Program-made: the position numbers and the translations under genes
Notes under the pieces: model-generated
Told to the model about the DNA's origin: nothing
Databases searched by the model: none
Seen by the model: the letters and a program-made list of their open reading frames with translations, nothing else
NCBI GenBank assembly: GCA_963920705.1
Contig: OY987226.1
Coordinates: 29,224,694-29,288,693, forward strand
Reading direction: 5' to 3'
Source: Odiellus spinosus
Taxonomy: Eukaryota; Arthropoda; Arachnida; Opiliones; Phalangiidae
DNA: 64,000 nucleotides
Shown: in pieces, positions 12,351 through 22,882 of the stretch
How the letters are laid out: each line of letters starts with the position of its first letter
Position numbering within the stretch: the stretch's first letter is position 1

Positions 12351-13065
12351 CTAGTAATTGAGGGACCGAACGCCAAGTACGAGTAAGGGGATCGAGGAAG
12401 TCGGCCACAAACGCACAATGATGGTCAATAAATCGCTGGTGTAGAAATCCGGAGAGAGGAACTCCCGCAGAGTCCACGACAGCTCGACAGTCAAAGTCTG
12501 AAGAACCGAGAAGGAGCATGAGTCAAGGGAGAGCCTAAACTCCACCGAAGACCACGCAGTCCAAACGCTATCATAAAATTCTCCTAGATGGCGAAGCGAG
12601 GAGACAGGAGTGCCAAGTAGGGAGGAAAAATCGCGCCGCCCAGGGCAGAGAAACGTGCCGGCAGTAATATGATGTGGCAAACGAACTAGAGCATATAGAA
12701 GAGAGACGAAGACCGAAAGGCGAAAAGCAGTAAGTTTGGAAGATAAAGACACCAGAGATAAGCCGCCAAGGCCACGCGGGAGACAGCAGATTTCGGCGCG
12801 TACCCAATGCACACGATCCCAAACATAATTAACTAAAGCGGTCTGACAACGGCGTAGAAAAGCGGGAGGAGGGGTCAGAACCTTCAATTTGTGCCACATG
12901 ACACTTGCAGCCAACTGATTAACTACGTGGACCCGACTGTACAAAGAAAGGTGTGGCTTTAAAGGGCGCCAACGAGCCAGGACGCGGAGGAGAGCGTCTT
13001 CAAGGTCGACCCAATTTTGGGCGAGGACAGCCGACGTGTTACCGAAATGCACACCTAAGACCTAT
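12351..13065 (-). pseudogene. LINE ORF2, post-RT region
   Basis: About 233 codons with the conserved post-RT pattern: YLG-like start, SLYSRVHVVNQL, PPPAFLRRCQ, NYVWD and LPRGLGGLSL. In Tx1/L1-type elements this follows the RT thumb. The catalytic RT core is absent upstream, so no functional enzyme can be made. Confidence 0.7.
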
Positions 13066-13522
13066 AATCGAGTCCGCACTAAGAGTGGGAAGAACCCGAA
13101 ATAACTTCGTAAGAGGAGTCATCGGGGGAGCAGGAGGATCCAGAGAAGAATAAAGGTGAGAGTAAAAGTCTACAACACGCGCACGCACTCGAGCAGAGCC
13201 AGTAACGGAATCACCCGTAGCATCAAAAACGGACGTCAAAGGGGGAGACGCAGAGACCCTGGATGTCCAACGAAAGAAATCCTTAGTGGGTGCATCAACC
13301 TGCTGAAGAAACGTAATACGAGCGCGAAGAAGTGCATCACGGGCGCGATCCTCATAAAACGATGTCAGTAACCAGGAAGGTCCCGAACCCTAGGAGTCAC
13401 AACATCTCCTAAGGAGAGAAGTTCAGCTTCTATGGCACGAACACGAAGACGGTCACGGGAGACTAACGTAGACCAAAAGTCAAATAGATTAATACTCATT
13501 ATTATCACGGTAATTTATATTA

Positions 13523-13649
13523 TTAAAAGGTTAAAAAGTTTACGAAGATGACACGTGATTAGTAAAATAAAAACATTTAAAATTTTAAATAAAATTCAGT
13601 TTTATTTTACTAATCACGTGTCATCTTTGTAAACTTTTTAACCTTTTAA
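13523..13649. mobile_element. 127-bp MITE flanked by TTAA
   Basis: Nearly perfect palindrome: TTAAAAGGTTAAAAAG at the left, its complement at the right, arms of about 50 bp, and a short AT-rich centre. The outermost TTAA on both sides could be a target duplication, as in piggyBac-type elements. It interrupts the LINE between endonuclease and linker, so it inserted after the LINE. Confidence 0.75.
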
Positions 13650-14577
13650 CAATAGACCAAAGGTCGTTAGCACGGGTACGTAGCTGAGGCTTAAAAATCT
13701 CGAACAACCATTGGCACCAACTACGATCTGGCAGGAGACAAATTTGATCACGTATAGACTGATCGATAAACGTACGAATATCAGACACAAAGTCAGGGTC
13801 ATCTAAAGCCCGAAGGTTCAACTTCCAATAAGCAGGGCGAGCAGGACCACCACCCAGAGAGGAAAGTCGAAGGACAACAGCAGAGTGATCGGAAAAGGGG
13901 CAAGGTGCGTTAAAACAAGTACGTGGGGAGCTGAGGGAATCAAGGTAAATGCGATCAAGACGGGCCTTAAGAAGACGACCATGGTTCATAGCGGACCAAG
14001 TATAAGAATAAGTCGGCTGCAGAACACGGTACGCATCACGCAGATCATAACGCGAGACAGTGGTACCAAGAGCGGCAGCTAACGCGGGTCGGCGTTCTAA
14101 ACAACCGCGACGGTCAAGGGTAGGGTCTAGGGTACAATTAAAGTCCCCAAGTAAAATCACGGGAGCTCCTGGCGGAACTAAAGCGAGCAACTGATCAAGA
14201 CGATCGAGCACTTGAAGGGCAAGAGCATCATCACTAGAAGGGACATAAATACCGAAAATGTGAGTAAGGATATTTGGAGACAATTCAATGCGCAAATAAA
14301 TAATATTGCCTAAAAAGTATTGGAAATGGCGGACCATAGATGACAGTCGCGGACTCACACCAATGGAAACACCAGAACCAGAAGGAGTAAGAGCAACTGC
14401 GTGCCAGAATACACATGGCCAAAGTTTCCAGAGGGAGGAGCCGGCGAATGTCAAATGGACATTAGTCTCCTGAAAGCACACAATATCAGGGCTCAAATCA
14501 GTAAAAAATAAACGAGCCCGGGTATTGGTATGCGGTGTACCCATGCTCCGGATATTACAAGACACTAGAGTAGCCAT
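13650..14577 (-). pseudogene. LINE ORF2, AP-like endonuclease domain
   Basis: The frame from the ATG at 14577 carries ordered endonuclease motifs: SCNIRSM (Asn), CFQETN (catalytic Glu), YVPSSDD, LLGDFNCTLDP (Asp/Asn) and FSDHSAVV (Ser-Asp-His). It would nick target DNA to prime reverse transcription. The domain itself appears intact. The frame ends in the MITE at 13649, and the RT is deleted downstream. Confidence 0.85.
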
Positions 14578-14849
14578 AAATAAAATAAAATAAAATAAGA
14601 TAAAAGAATACAATAAAATAAGATAAAATAAGAAAATAAAAGAGGACAAATGAAGACAATGGCAAAAAAATTACGTAGCCAGTTTAAGTTCGTCAGCTAG
14701 TGCAAGACGTATTTTACGTTCGTACTTGTAGATCGCCTGCGGAGATAATCGAGATAGAGCACTGTGAGCATGCGCGAGTTTGTTAAGACGTAAGGATTTT
14801 AATTGGGAGAGAAGGGCGGCAGGATCATCGGTATGTAACCGCACGTGGT

Positions 14850-15545
14850 CTAAGATAGGCGTAGAGGAACGGTATATCGCGTCAAACAGACTCGTGAAGA
14901 GTCAGAAAGAGGGGCGACTACAGGCTGCACAGCCCCAGTGTCCATATCGTCAGTGAAATCGGGGGCACTTAGAACGGAAGAGGCTTGTGAGCGAGCTTTG
15001 GGTGGGGCAGGGCAAAGCACCCTGCAGGATAAAGTGGGAACGGCACCGGATGACGAGGAGCGTTTCCCAGCGAGAAGGGGTCTTCTTAAGCACAACCAAA
15101 CCAGCACCTTTGGCCTTCTCAGGGGGAGTTGTGAAAACGGTCGGGGTGTCGGAGTGAGAGGTAGCTACGGAGGATGCATAGGTGCGCGGTAAGGGAAAAC
15201 CGGGCGGGTTCAGAACAGGCATATCAAGATCAACCGCAGAGGTAGATGTAATAGACGATAAGTCCAAGGCGGGGAGCGGAGGTACTGGGGTATGCGAGGG
15301 TGCAGAAGCAGCTGCGGAACGTTGGTCGCGCACGTCGGAGAGGAGTCAACCGGGGGACGCACGGAACCGAGGTTGAGAGCAGCCAAACGAATAGGGCAGG
15401 TTTCACGGATATGACCAGAGCCCTGGCAATGGTGACAGCGCAATTCGGTGGTCACAAAAAAAGTGAGAGGGACATCATCAAAATCGACAAATAGACGGGA
15501 GGGCAGGTCATCTCGGTCCTTCGAGGTCGGGAATTTCATCATCAC
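14850..15545 (-). pseudogene. LINE ORF1 remnant with CCHC knuckle
   Basis: The block at 15545-15210 contains RLFVDFDDVPL and a zinc knuckle, CHHCQGSGHIRETC (C-x2-C-x4-H-x4-C), typical of nucleic-acid-binding ORF1 or gag-like proteins. The frame then shifts twice (into 15333-14950 and 15107-14850) through a Ser/Pro/Ala-rich tail. The 5' part is missing because the R2-like element abuts at 15556. Confidence 0.6.
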
Positions 15546-15776
15546 CTGACGGCGAGAGATAGAGAGAGATAGATGATGAACTATTTTATTTTAACGCAAA
15601 ATAGACTGCATACGTCATTACATATGTTGCTGTAGCACAGTTTACCTTTAGTTATTATCTAACATTTACTTGTACTTATTATTAGGATTTTTTTTTTTTT
15701 GATAAAAAAATTTCTTTGATAAAAAAGGTTTAAACATGACTAAAAACTAGATAGTATATACATATAAACAATGGCA

Positions 15777-17602
15777 CTAACGCACATTAGATGAAAAGTA
15801 AAAGTTTAGTAAATTGACTGAGTCACGCACAACGGATGTGGCTACTTCGTTAATTAGTGTTCGTTGGAGATTAAATTTTCGAACAAAATCTACAAAGAAT
15901 TTTGTTATCGTTCCCCGAGACCCCACGTAGAGGCCTATTGTCTCCCATTCTGTTATATCGGGGTACTTTTCTCGAAAATACGCGTGGGTGGAGTTCATGT
16001 ATTCTTTCTTTTCCTTGTCAACAAGGTTGGATTGCTCTAGATGTTGTTCAAAGCGTACGGTGGGATCGATGATACATCCATGTGGTGATTTGACATTTGG
16101 GTTTGTAGCGTCACTTCTCTGGACATTAAAATTCCGATCAATGACGACTAAATCTGCCCTTTTGTTGCTCCCATTATCATCTTTACAGTGGACGTCTCTG
16201 TATACCTCGAGTTCAGAAGCTACGCAGCTTTCCTCGATTAGGTTAACTACCCGATTGTGGCGTGCAATAACCAACTCGTTTGAATGGGGGCAGTCATGCA
16301 GCACGTGACAAAGTGTTTCTTCATGCAGTTGGGATACCGACATGAGGTTGTGCCATCGGAACGACCTTTAGTACCACGAGTGGCGTAGCAGTTGGAATTC
16401 ATTTTAATGGCCGAAGTCCATTGTGACGACGAAATTCCCTTGCCTGTGGTCATCCACGCATTTGCCTGTGGATTCTCAGCAAAATGTGCAACAACGAGCC
16501 CTTTTCCAGGAATATTTGACCATTCCTCGAAGGCATTTTTCCTCAATAGGTCTCTCAGTTTTTGCGATGAAAGTGCCGTATCAGTTGGACTTGCTTCAAT
16601 GCATAGTTTTTCTAAGCATTCCAATCGCTCTGCATCAAAGTCGCGACAAGCATTCAGGATACAATCATCGACCTTTTTCAACTTCAACGCAATGCTAAAG
16701 TGCTGTAGAAAAGCTTCCCAAGAAGCGCAGACAATTCCTAGGCCTCTTAATCTCCGTGGGGAGTAAATCATACTGTCTGGACTATCATTGGGAATCATAA
16801 TTATTTGTTTCACCGCCCCTCTTATAGAGACATCAATATCCTTAAGGAATTGTTTACTTAAGTTTTTCAATGGTGCATTCTGTAGCGGGTACACAACTGT
16901 TGGCCATATAAACTGGTTTATAATGTTGTACTTCTGGCTTGGCTGAAGCAATGGGTTGGCCACCAGCAAATCGAGGTTTTCGGTCACAGATTTCAAAACG
17001 GCAAATTTATCTAGAACTATTTCATCATTGAAGTCGATTCCCAAATATTTAACACGCTCATTGAGTTTAAGTGTAGGAATCACATCTCCATTTAGCGACG
17101 TAAACGCTTCCTCTGAGACATCCAGACGCCCTTTGCTGATCAGTATGGCCATACTCTTCTCGCAGTTAATGGATAGTCCAATTTCCCGGAGGCCATCCAT
17201 GACCATTTGAGCCAAGACAGCAGCCGAGTTTTTGTTTGTTGATACTACCGCGGTGTCGTCCGCGAATCCAAGCCCAGAAAGTGGTTTTTCTGCCTGTATC
17301 ATTTCCACCCCATGGGTTTTAGCCACTGACTCTTCCGTTATCTCTTTAAGTATGAAATCAATTGCCATATTGAATAGAGTCGGGGACAGAGGAGCTCCTT
17401 GGGGTACACCTCTTCTTATCTTTAATCTTCCCGTTTTTTTCCGATTCACCTCAAATTGTACCTCATTGTCCGATATATGAAGCATTAAGAGGGCCCGTTG
17501 TTTATTGGAAAATGGCAGAACGTCAAGCGTTTTTTGAATATGTGTATGACTGATGTTGTCAAATGCTTTTGCCACATCCAAGAATACTATGGCACAGTCG
17601 GA
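15777..17602 (-). pseudogene. R2-like ORF, RT catalytic half and endonuclease
   Basis: The block to 16247 carries VAKAFDNISH (first catalytic Asp), GVPQGAPLSPTLFN, LGFADDTAVVS (catalytic FADD) and VKYLGIDF, then ends in CRYPNC. A 1-nt loss shifts the frame inside the zinc knuckle, which is completed in the next block (16343-15777) by ETLCHVLHDC. HNRVVN and RADLVVID follow, as expected for the REL endonuclease of R2-type elements. All catalytic motifs remain visible, so decay is slight. Confidence 0.75.
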
Positions 17603-18856
17603 TTTTTTTTAATTTTGATGACTGTAGCACACCATTTATTAAAGACGAGTTTATATGTGTTCCTGGTGTGGCAACAAAACCTCTCTGAGCAGCGCAGGGT
17701 TGGAATTGTGCCCTTACCCTTTTATCAATTGCCCTTTCAATAATTCTTCTGATGATTGAAAATATCATAATTGATCGCCAATTATTCAATTCATTCGCAT
17801 CCCCTCCTTTATAGATAAGGACTGCCCTTGCATTCTTTAGGGGTGCCTGTGCGTAGGACCACTTCTCCATCAGTGATGCAATTTGAGCAATAACTCTTGC
17901 AGAGTTCGTCTCTTTAATTGACCTCATAAGCACTCTATCTGGGCCCGGGGCTGTGTCAATGGCCACTTCTTTCATCGCTGCTAGAACCTCCTCTACAGAA
18001 TAAGGATGATGTAACTCCTCTTCATTCGATTCTATGACTATGGCACCATATTGATCTCTAGTGTGCTGGTTTGGATTGGACAACAGATTTTCAAAGTGCT
18101 TATTAATGTCAGACATTGGAACTTGACACGTTGTATCCGATTGCCTCTTTGTAATCGCTCTCCACGCTTTCCTCCGGCGATTATAGTATTCGTACTGGAC
18201 TTTCTCGTAATTATTATCATCTCTGCTTCGCTGGGATCGTTTGTTGCGTTCCTGCTGCGGGTTACTTGAGTTTCTATAACCTTTGTCCTTTTCCTTTTGC
18301 TCTTTTTTCTTACGCGCGGAATAGAATTTTGAAGCGGGATGTTTTGGACCAGGTAGACGAGAAATAACAGAGGCCAAAAATTCTTGAATATCGCGGCAGA
18401 TTTCATCAAACGCTTTACTATCGAAGTTACAATCTAAATCCTTGAGACGTGTCTCAAAACCGGATATCTCTGGGAATGATTTTGGATTTGAAAGTTGGAC
18501 TTCTATCATTGGGCGATCATTGCCATGGAACAGAGCCTTTGGAGCCGTATCCCTTGGTGTCTGGTTGCCGGAGATTCCCGATGCCGAATTTGCTATTGCA
18601 GGAAGTGGACTAATATCCGCCATGGTAGTCTTTTTAATGCCTTTATTTTTAGTAAGGTAATTAGCAGCTACCATGGCACGCGATATTTCTTTGTGGGAAT
18701 TGGAAATATGAACTCATACTCCTTGGTCTCCTTTAAAATTTTGCCACAATGAGGACAGGGCTTCATAACAGCTTGAGATTTTTTGATTGTAGTAGACATC
18801 GCCAAACTTATAGAGAACAGTCTAAATTCGAATAATATCACGAAATATCGGAACAA
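17603..18856 (-). pseudogene. R2-like ORF, N-terminus and RT N-terminal half
   Basis: An upstream block (18856-18668) has CPHCGK with spaced basic residues. After a frame change, a 371-codon block (18674 on) includes a basic KKKEQKEK linker, the DTAPGPDR region, AVLIYKGGDANELNNW (RT motif 1) and QRGFVATPGTH (motif 2). The frame is lost in an A8 run (plus-strand T8 at 17603-17610), just before the catalytic motif VAKAFDNISH. A single-base homopolymer change, or a sequencing error, would explain the break. Confidence 0.75.
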
Positions 18857-19079
18857 CCAAAAATAGAATCAAATTTTCAAATGCTTACGTTTAGAATTTC
18901 GATTAAGCCACAAATTCATTATCATAATTAATTTTACTTTAAAATAATGAAAACCATTTATATTTTATACTGTTTCTTAGTTTTCCAATATATACTGTTT
19001 CTTAGTTTTCCAATATAACGTGTTCGCAAAAACACCGTGATTACGGAATTAACCGCTTAAACTTGCCCCTAAGATTAAA

Positions 19080-19192
19080 GAGAGAGATAGATAGAGATAG
19101 ATAGATAGATAGATATAGATAGATAGATATAGATAGATATAGAAAGAGATATAGATAGATATAGATAGAGATAGAGATAGATAGATATATAT
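19080..19192. repeat. GATA microsatellite
   Basis: Imperfect GATA/GATATA repeats with GAGA interspersed, about 110 bp, on the 5' side of the R2-like element. Confidence 0.9.
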
Positions 19193-19195
19193 GAA

Positions 19196-19560
19196 ACCTC
19201 GCTTATCGTTGTAAACCATTCAAAAATTCAATGTTCAAAGATTTTTTTGTATGAGGCCTCTTTTTTACACGCCAGGGGTAGATTGTGTGTTTCATTGTAA
19301 TAGTTGAAAGCGAAGGAATCATACGGTTAAAAATGGACGAAGAAACTGGTCGCGTCTCGTTGGAGACTTATATCCTATTATCGGATTGATACTAATTACG
19401 CCGTATATTTGTGAGATCTACGACAGTTCGTCTTTGAACAATCGATGCCGTCGGTGTGATGGTTACATTATTCGTAGGGCTAAACGATAATCTGAAATAG
19501 TTAATGTTAAATAAATTTAGAAAAATAAAAATGATTGGAAAAAAATATTTGTTTTTATTT
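19196..19560 (+). other. Possible compact unknown gene, degenerate
   Basis: An ATG at about 19334 opens 18 codons (MDEETGRVSLETYILLSD); a neighbouring frame then runs through CEIYDSSSLNNRCRRCDG to a stop near 19491. An AATAAA lies about 20 bp further (near 19512), and a reverse AATAAA near 19550 serves the opposite strand. That convergent layout suits a compact gene pair. No family recognised, and the frame change may mean decay or an intron. Confidence 0.25.
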
Positions 19561-19562
19561 CA

Positions 19563-19910
19563 TACACGGTTATAAATTTCGTCATATTCTTTTTGATATA
19601 CAGAATCATTGGAAAACACTTTTCCACTCGGATTATAAAACCATGCTTTTTTTAAGGCGTCCACTTGAGGGGGTAAAAACTGTCCGTCTTGTCGAGACTC
19701 GTAGTTACAACAATGGGTATCTCCTAGCCAGGTCAGTACTTGTAATATCTCCATTAATTTGGCGATGTTCATTAAATATCCGTTGCATCCTCGGGATTTG
19801 TTTAAGGTCTTGTTTTTAATTATTAACGGCGACCGTAATTCGTCGAGAATCTTTATCAATGCCGTGTTGATAACTCCTACAGCGGTTTTAGAATGACATA
19901 TATACCCGAG
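19563..19910 (-). pseudogene. Unknown ORF, 3' part, split by mariner insertion
   Basis: The minus-strand frame (at least 99 codons) ends in KEYDEIYNRV. It stays open upstream to the mariner boundary at 19911. On the far side of that insertion (from 21860) an open minus-strand frame continues for about 30 codons, consistent with insertion at a TA. A TATAAG-like box lies near 21957 on the minus strand. I recognise no domain. The split makes it a probable pseudogene. Confidence 0.4.
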
Positions 19911-20243
19911 TATACAGGGTGGTAAAGATCAGACCAACACCTATCTTTGTGGACGTCCCCCAATAATGCCGTCTGATGACGTCACTATACTACAATGTAG
20001 ACCTCGTATACAGGGTGTTAGTAGATACGTGTTATTGTAACCAAATGAGAATTTCCTATGGGTTTAATAGGGTAAATACCTGATGGCTAGAAACATTGCA
20101 GTGGCACAGATCTAAGCCTCGTAATTCACTAGATAACTTATCTCCTTGAAAATTTATTTAACAACTTTAATAATACGATAATGATTGAATTGAATCGACG
20201 TGAGTCCAGAAACGCCAAATTTAACTGAGTACGGTAATAACAT

Positions 20244-20935
20244 CAGCGTAAATGTTCGATGTATCTACCTTTGTGGTGTAGGCACTCTTGGAGGCGACTT
20301 TCCAGGTCTTGCAATGCATTTGCCAGCGTTTGAGTAGTGATTCCATTGATAGCGGCTCGAATCCGGTCCTTTAAACCTGCTTCACCCAATGGCTCTGTTT
20401 CGTAGACGCCGCCCTCAACATAGCCCCATAGAAAGAAATCAAGTAGTGTAAGGTCAGGAGACCTTGTTCGTCACGGAATTGGTCCACCTCTACCTCTCCA
20501 ATGATTGGGAAAGTGGTCATTCAGACATTGACGAACATAGACCGCCCATTTGTGTGGGGCTCCTTCCTGTTGGAACCACACGTTACGAGTCACTGCTAAT
20601 AGCAATGCGTCTATCGCGTCAATAAACTCGTGACGCAGGAAGTCCAAGTACAGTTCTCCAGTAATGTTCGCAACGAAGAAAAAGGAACCGATAATTCGGT
20701 TCCCAAAAATGGCATCCCAGACATTTACCTTCTATCGAATTTGATGGTAATGGTGTCCTAGCCAAAAGGGATTGTGATGGGTTCAGTAATGCATGTTATG
20801 ACGGTTTACCGTACCATCCCTGTGAAATGTAGCATCGCCCGAAAACAGCACCTTTTGCAAAAATAGTGGATCGGCTGCAATTAGGTCACGCATGGTAAGA
20901 TAGGAGGTTGGACTAAACCAATTTACTGTTCTTGG
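20244..20935 (-). pseudogene. Tc1/mariner transposase fragment, left arm
   Basis: On the minus strand the catalytic-domain text is readable: SGDATFHRDG, NPFW-type, and LDFFLWGYVEGGV, ending near HIEHLR. Stops and frameshifts interrupt it. This arm retains the first Asp (GDATFH), which the right arm has lost. Confidence 0.65.
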
Positions 20936-21069
20936 CTTTTTACATCGCCACCATTACCGGCCTATCATATCCACCTCCATCAAGCCTTAACAGACGACGA
21001 TTACCGAAGACAGCAAGACTTATGTCTTACCATGCGTGACCTAACCGCAGCCGATCCATTGCAAAAGGT

Positions 21070-21661
21070 GTGGTTTCGGGCGAGCCTACATTTCACAGAG
21101 ATGGTACGTTAAACCGTCATTACATGCTTTACTGGACCCATCACAATCCCTATTGGTTACGACACCATTACCATCAAATTCGATGGAAGGTAAAAGTCTG
21201 GGTTGGCATTCGTGGGATTCGAATTATCATTCCCTTTTTCTTCGATGCGAACATTACTGGAGATTTGTACTTGAACTTCCTGCGTCACGAGTTTAGTGAC
21301 GCTATAAACGTATTGCTATTAGCAGTGATTTGCAACATGTGGTTCCAATAGGATGGAGCCCCACCACATTGGGCGGACAATGTTCGTCAGTGGCTGAAAG
21401 ACCACTTCCCCAATCGTTGGACAGGTAGAGGTGGATCATGGTCTCCTGACATTACCAACACTTGATTTCTTCCTATGGGGCTATGTTGAGGGCGGCGTCT
21501 ACGAAACAGAGCCAATGGGCGCAGAAGATTTTAAGGACCGGATTCCAGCGGCTATCAATGAAATCACTACTCAAATGCTGGCAAATGCATTGCAAGACAT
21601 GGAAAGTTGCCTCCAAGAGTGCCTACACCACGATGGTAGACACATCGAACATTTACGTTGA
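21070..21661 (+). pseudogene. Tc1/mariner transposase fragment, right arm
   Basis: Two open blocks, 21070-21351 and 21431-21661, belong to one DDE domain: EPTFHRDGTLNRHYM, GDLYLNFLRHEF and NMWFQ, a stop, DGAPPHW-type text, then a frameshift to LDFFLWGYVEGGVYETEP. The first catalytic Asp is replaced (SGEPTFH). It would have cut and pasted its own element; this copy is dead. Confidence 0.75.
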
Positions 21662-22116
21662 TGTGCTAACCGTACGGATTCAAGTTTGGCTTAGATCTGT
21701 GCCACTGCAATGTTTCTAGCCATCAGGCATTTACCCTATTAAACCCAGCATCATTCTCATTTGGTTACAATAACACCCTGTATAGTGACGTCATCAGACG
21801 GCATTATTGGGGGACGTCCAAAAAGATAGGTGTTGGTCTGATCTTTACCATCCTGTATAAGAGGCTTCGTTGATGTTTTGGCATTTTTGAATTTCCGAAT
21901 TTGAATATTTACGAATGATCCCTAAAGACGTTTTATTCCTTCATAGGGACTGCTTATACGGTCCGCGCTCTACGAGTGGGACTAAAACCAGCAGGTGTTA
22001 TTTTTACAATGAAGCGCGCATTCGACTTCTTTCAAATATATTGATAGTAAGGGAGAAAGTATTAAGACTCGATTAAAAAAAATACCCAGGTGGTGATTTC
22101 GCAATGGGGCTACGGG

Positions 22117-22152
22117 TATAAATACGTAAGACTCTCGTAGGGGTGAGTCAGT
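22117..22152 (+). promoter_or_regulatory. TATA box and TCAGT initiator
   Basis: TATAAATA at 22117-22124 and TCAGT at 22148-22152, with 33 bp from the first T of TATA to the A of the initiator: the classic arthropod core-promoter geometry. The downstream ATG is at 22178, leaving a very short leader. Confidence 0.6.
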
Positions 22153-22177
22153 ACTGATTCTATGGGCATAAACCGAC

Positions 22178-22462
22178 GTGATGGATGCTGAAGCTCTTGC
22201 TTGGAGTCTAGAAGATATGGCGGTAAATAGACCTTGGCCGCTTAGAAAAATATACGAATTTTACTTTTTTCTCTGTAATGTAATCAAAGTGAATCCCGAC
22301 GAAGTTCCAACTGTTTTGCCGATTTTTCTACGCCATGCAAGTTTCTCATTTATTAGCGTGTTTATTTACATTATCGAATATATGATGAAAGTGCCGAAAA
22401 CCCCCGACGAATGCGGGCAGTACTGCACAGAGGAAGGCGTACGTTTCAGCACAGCTAAATAA
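22178..22462 (+). CDS. Hypothetical protein, compact gene
   Basis: 94 codons from an ATG 28 bp after the initiator. It has a hydrophobic central segment (about residues 48-65), an acidic N-terminus, and a C-terminal CGQYC pair. The stop is overlapped by an AATAAA-like tail signal (TAAATAAATTAATA). The layout of a tight promoter, short leader and immediate polyadenylation signal resembles virus-like or Polinton genes, but no homology is recognised. It sits divergently from the split minus-strand gene upstream. Confidence 0.45.
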   Translation: MMDAEALAWSLEDMAVNRPWPLRKIYEFYFFLCNVIKVNPDEVPTVLPIFLRHASFSFISVFIYIIEYMMKVPKTPDECGQYCTEEGVRFSTAK

Positions 22463-22627
22463 ATTAATATTTTATGTAAAGATTTTTGGTAGTTTGTAGC
22501 AAAAGTGTACGGTAACGTATAAGGAGAAACTGTGATTCAGGTGTGACAGGGAATTAGACGTTAATTTCGGTGTTGCGGCACAAATTGGGTCGTATAAATC
22601 ATAGACCAAGGCCCGCTATAGGGTGGA

Positions 22628-22882
22628 ATGGCGAACAATGTGGCGGGAAGCATGCTGGGCACAGAGAGTGGAGAAGGAAGCGAATTGGAAAATTCGACGG
22701 TAACGGAGACGAACTGGGCTGAGTGTAGCGAAGAGAAAGGAGGAGTGGAGGAACAAGGCGGTTGTAGTCAAATGAGTGATTCGGTGTTTGCGATGATTGG
22801 ACTAAAGGGTGGTCAAAAAATGTTCTTGTTGATTGTAAAAAAAAAAAGAAAAAAAGAAGTAAAAAAAGTAAAACACTTTTGA
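22628..22882 (+). pseudogene. LINE ORF1-like remnant
   Basis: 84 codons, Glu/Ser/Gly-rich, ending in a lysine-rich stretch encoded by an A-rich run. It lies directly before the endonuclease frame, overlapping it by 4 bp. No zinc knuckle or RRM signature is visible, so it may be the tail of an ORF1 or just ORF2 N-terminus. Confidence 0.35.

Larger units (their letters stand above)
11517..15556 (-). mobile_element. Tx1-like APE LINE, internally deleted
   Basis: Minus-strand non-LTR retrotransposon. In element order it has an ORF1 remnant with a zinc knuckle (15545-14850), an apurinic-type endonuclease (14577-13650), a linker, and the region C-terminal to the reverse transcriptase (13065-12351). 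The RT palm, including the YxDD region, is missing: the linker at about 13075 is joined directly to VLGVHFG, which normally follows RT. A TTAA-flanked MITE sits at 13523-13649. The 3' end abuts a CT-rich tract (11517-11545, GA on the plus strand), and the 5' side is cut at 15556 where the R2-like element begins. The Tx1 assignment rests on recollection of the endonuclease and post-RT signatures. Confidence 0.8.
15557..18870 (-). mobile_element. R2-like LINE with REL-type endonuclease
   Basis: Minus-strand element with one long coding region (18856-15777) broken by two probable 1-nt frameshifts and a further frame change near 18670. Order: N-terminal CPHCGK zinc-binding motif, linker, reverse transcriptase, CCHC knuckle, restriction-like endonuclease region. 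This order is that of R2-group elements, not of APE LINEs. The 3' untranslated part (15776-15577) ends at GA/GATA-rich sequence, and a GATA microsatellite lies 200 bp beyond the 5' side. It is not in rDNA here. Confidence 0.8.
19911..21859. mobile_element. Head-to-head mariner-type inverted pair
   Basis: The ends carry matching inverted termini: TATACAGGGTGGTAAAGATC at the left, its near-complement at 21840-21859. They include further nested ACACCCTGTATA ends. The left half encodes the transposase C-terminal half on the minus strand and the right half encodes the same region on the plus strand, meeting near 20940-21010. Neither half has the N-terminal DNA-binding region. It looks like one foldback unit made of two partial copies. 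Confidence 0.8.
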
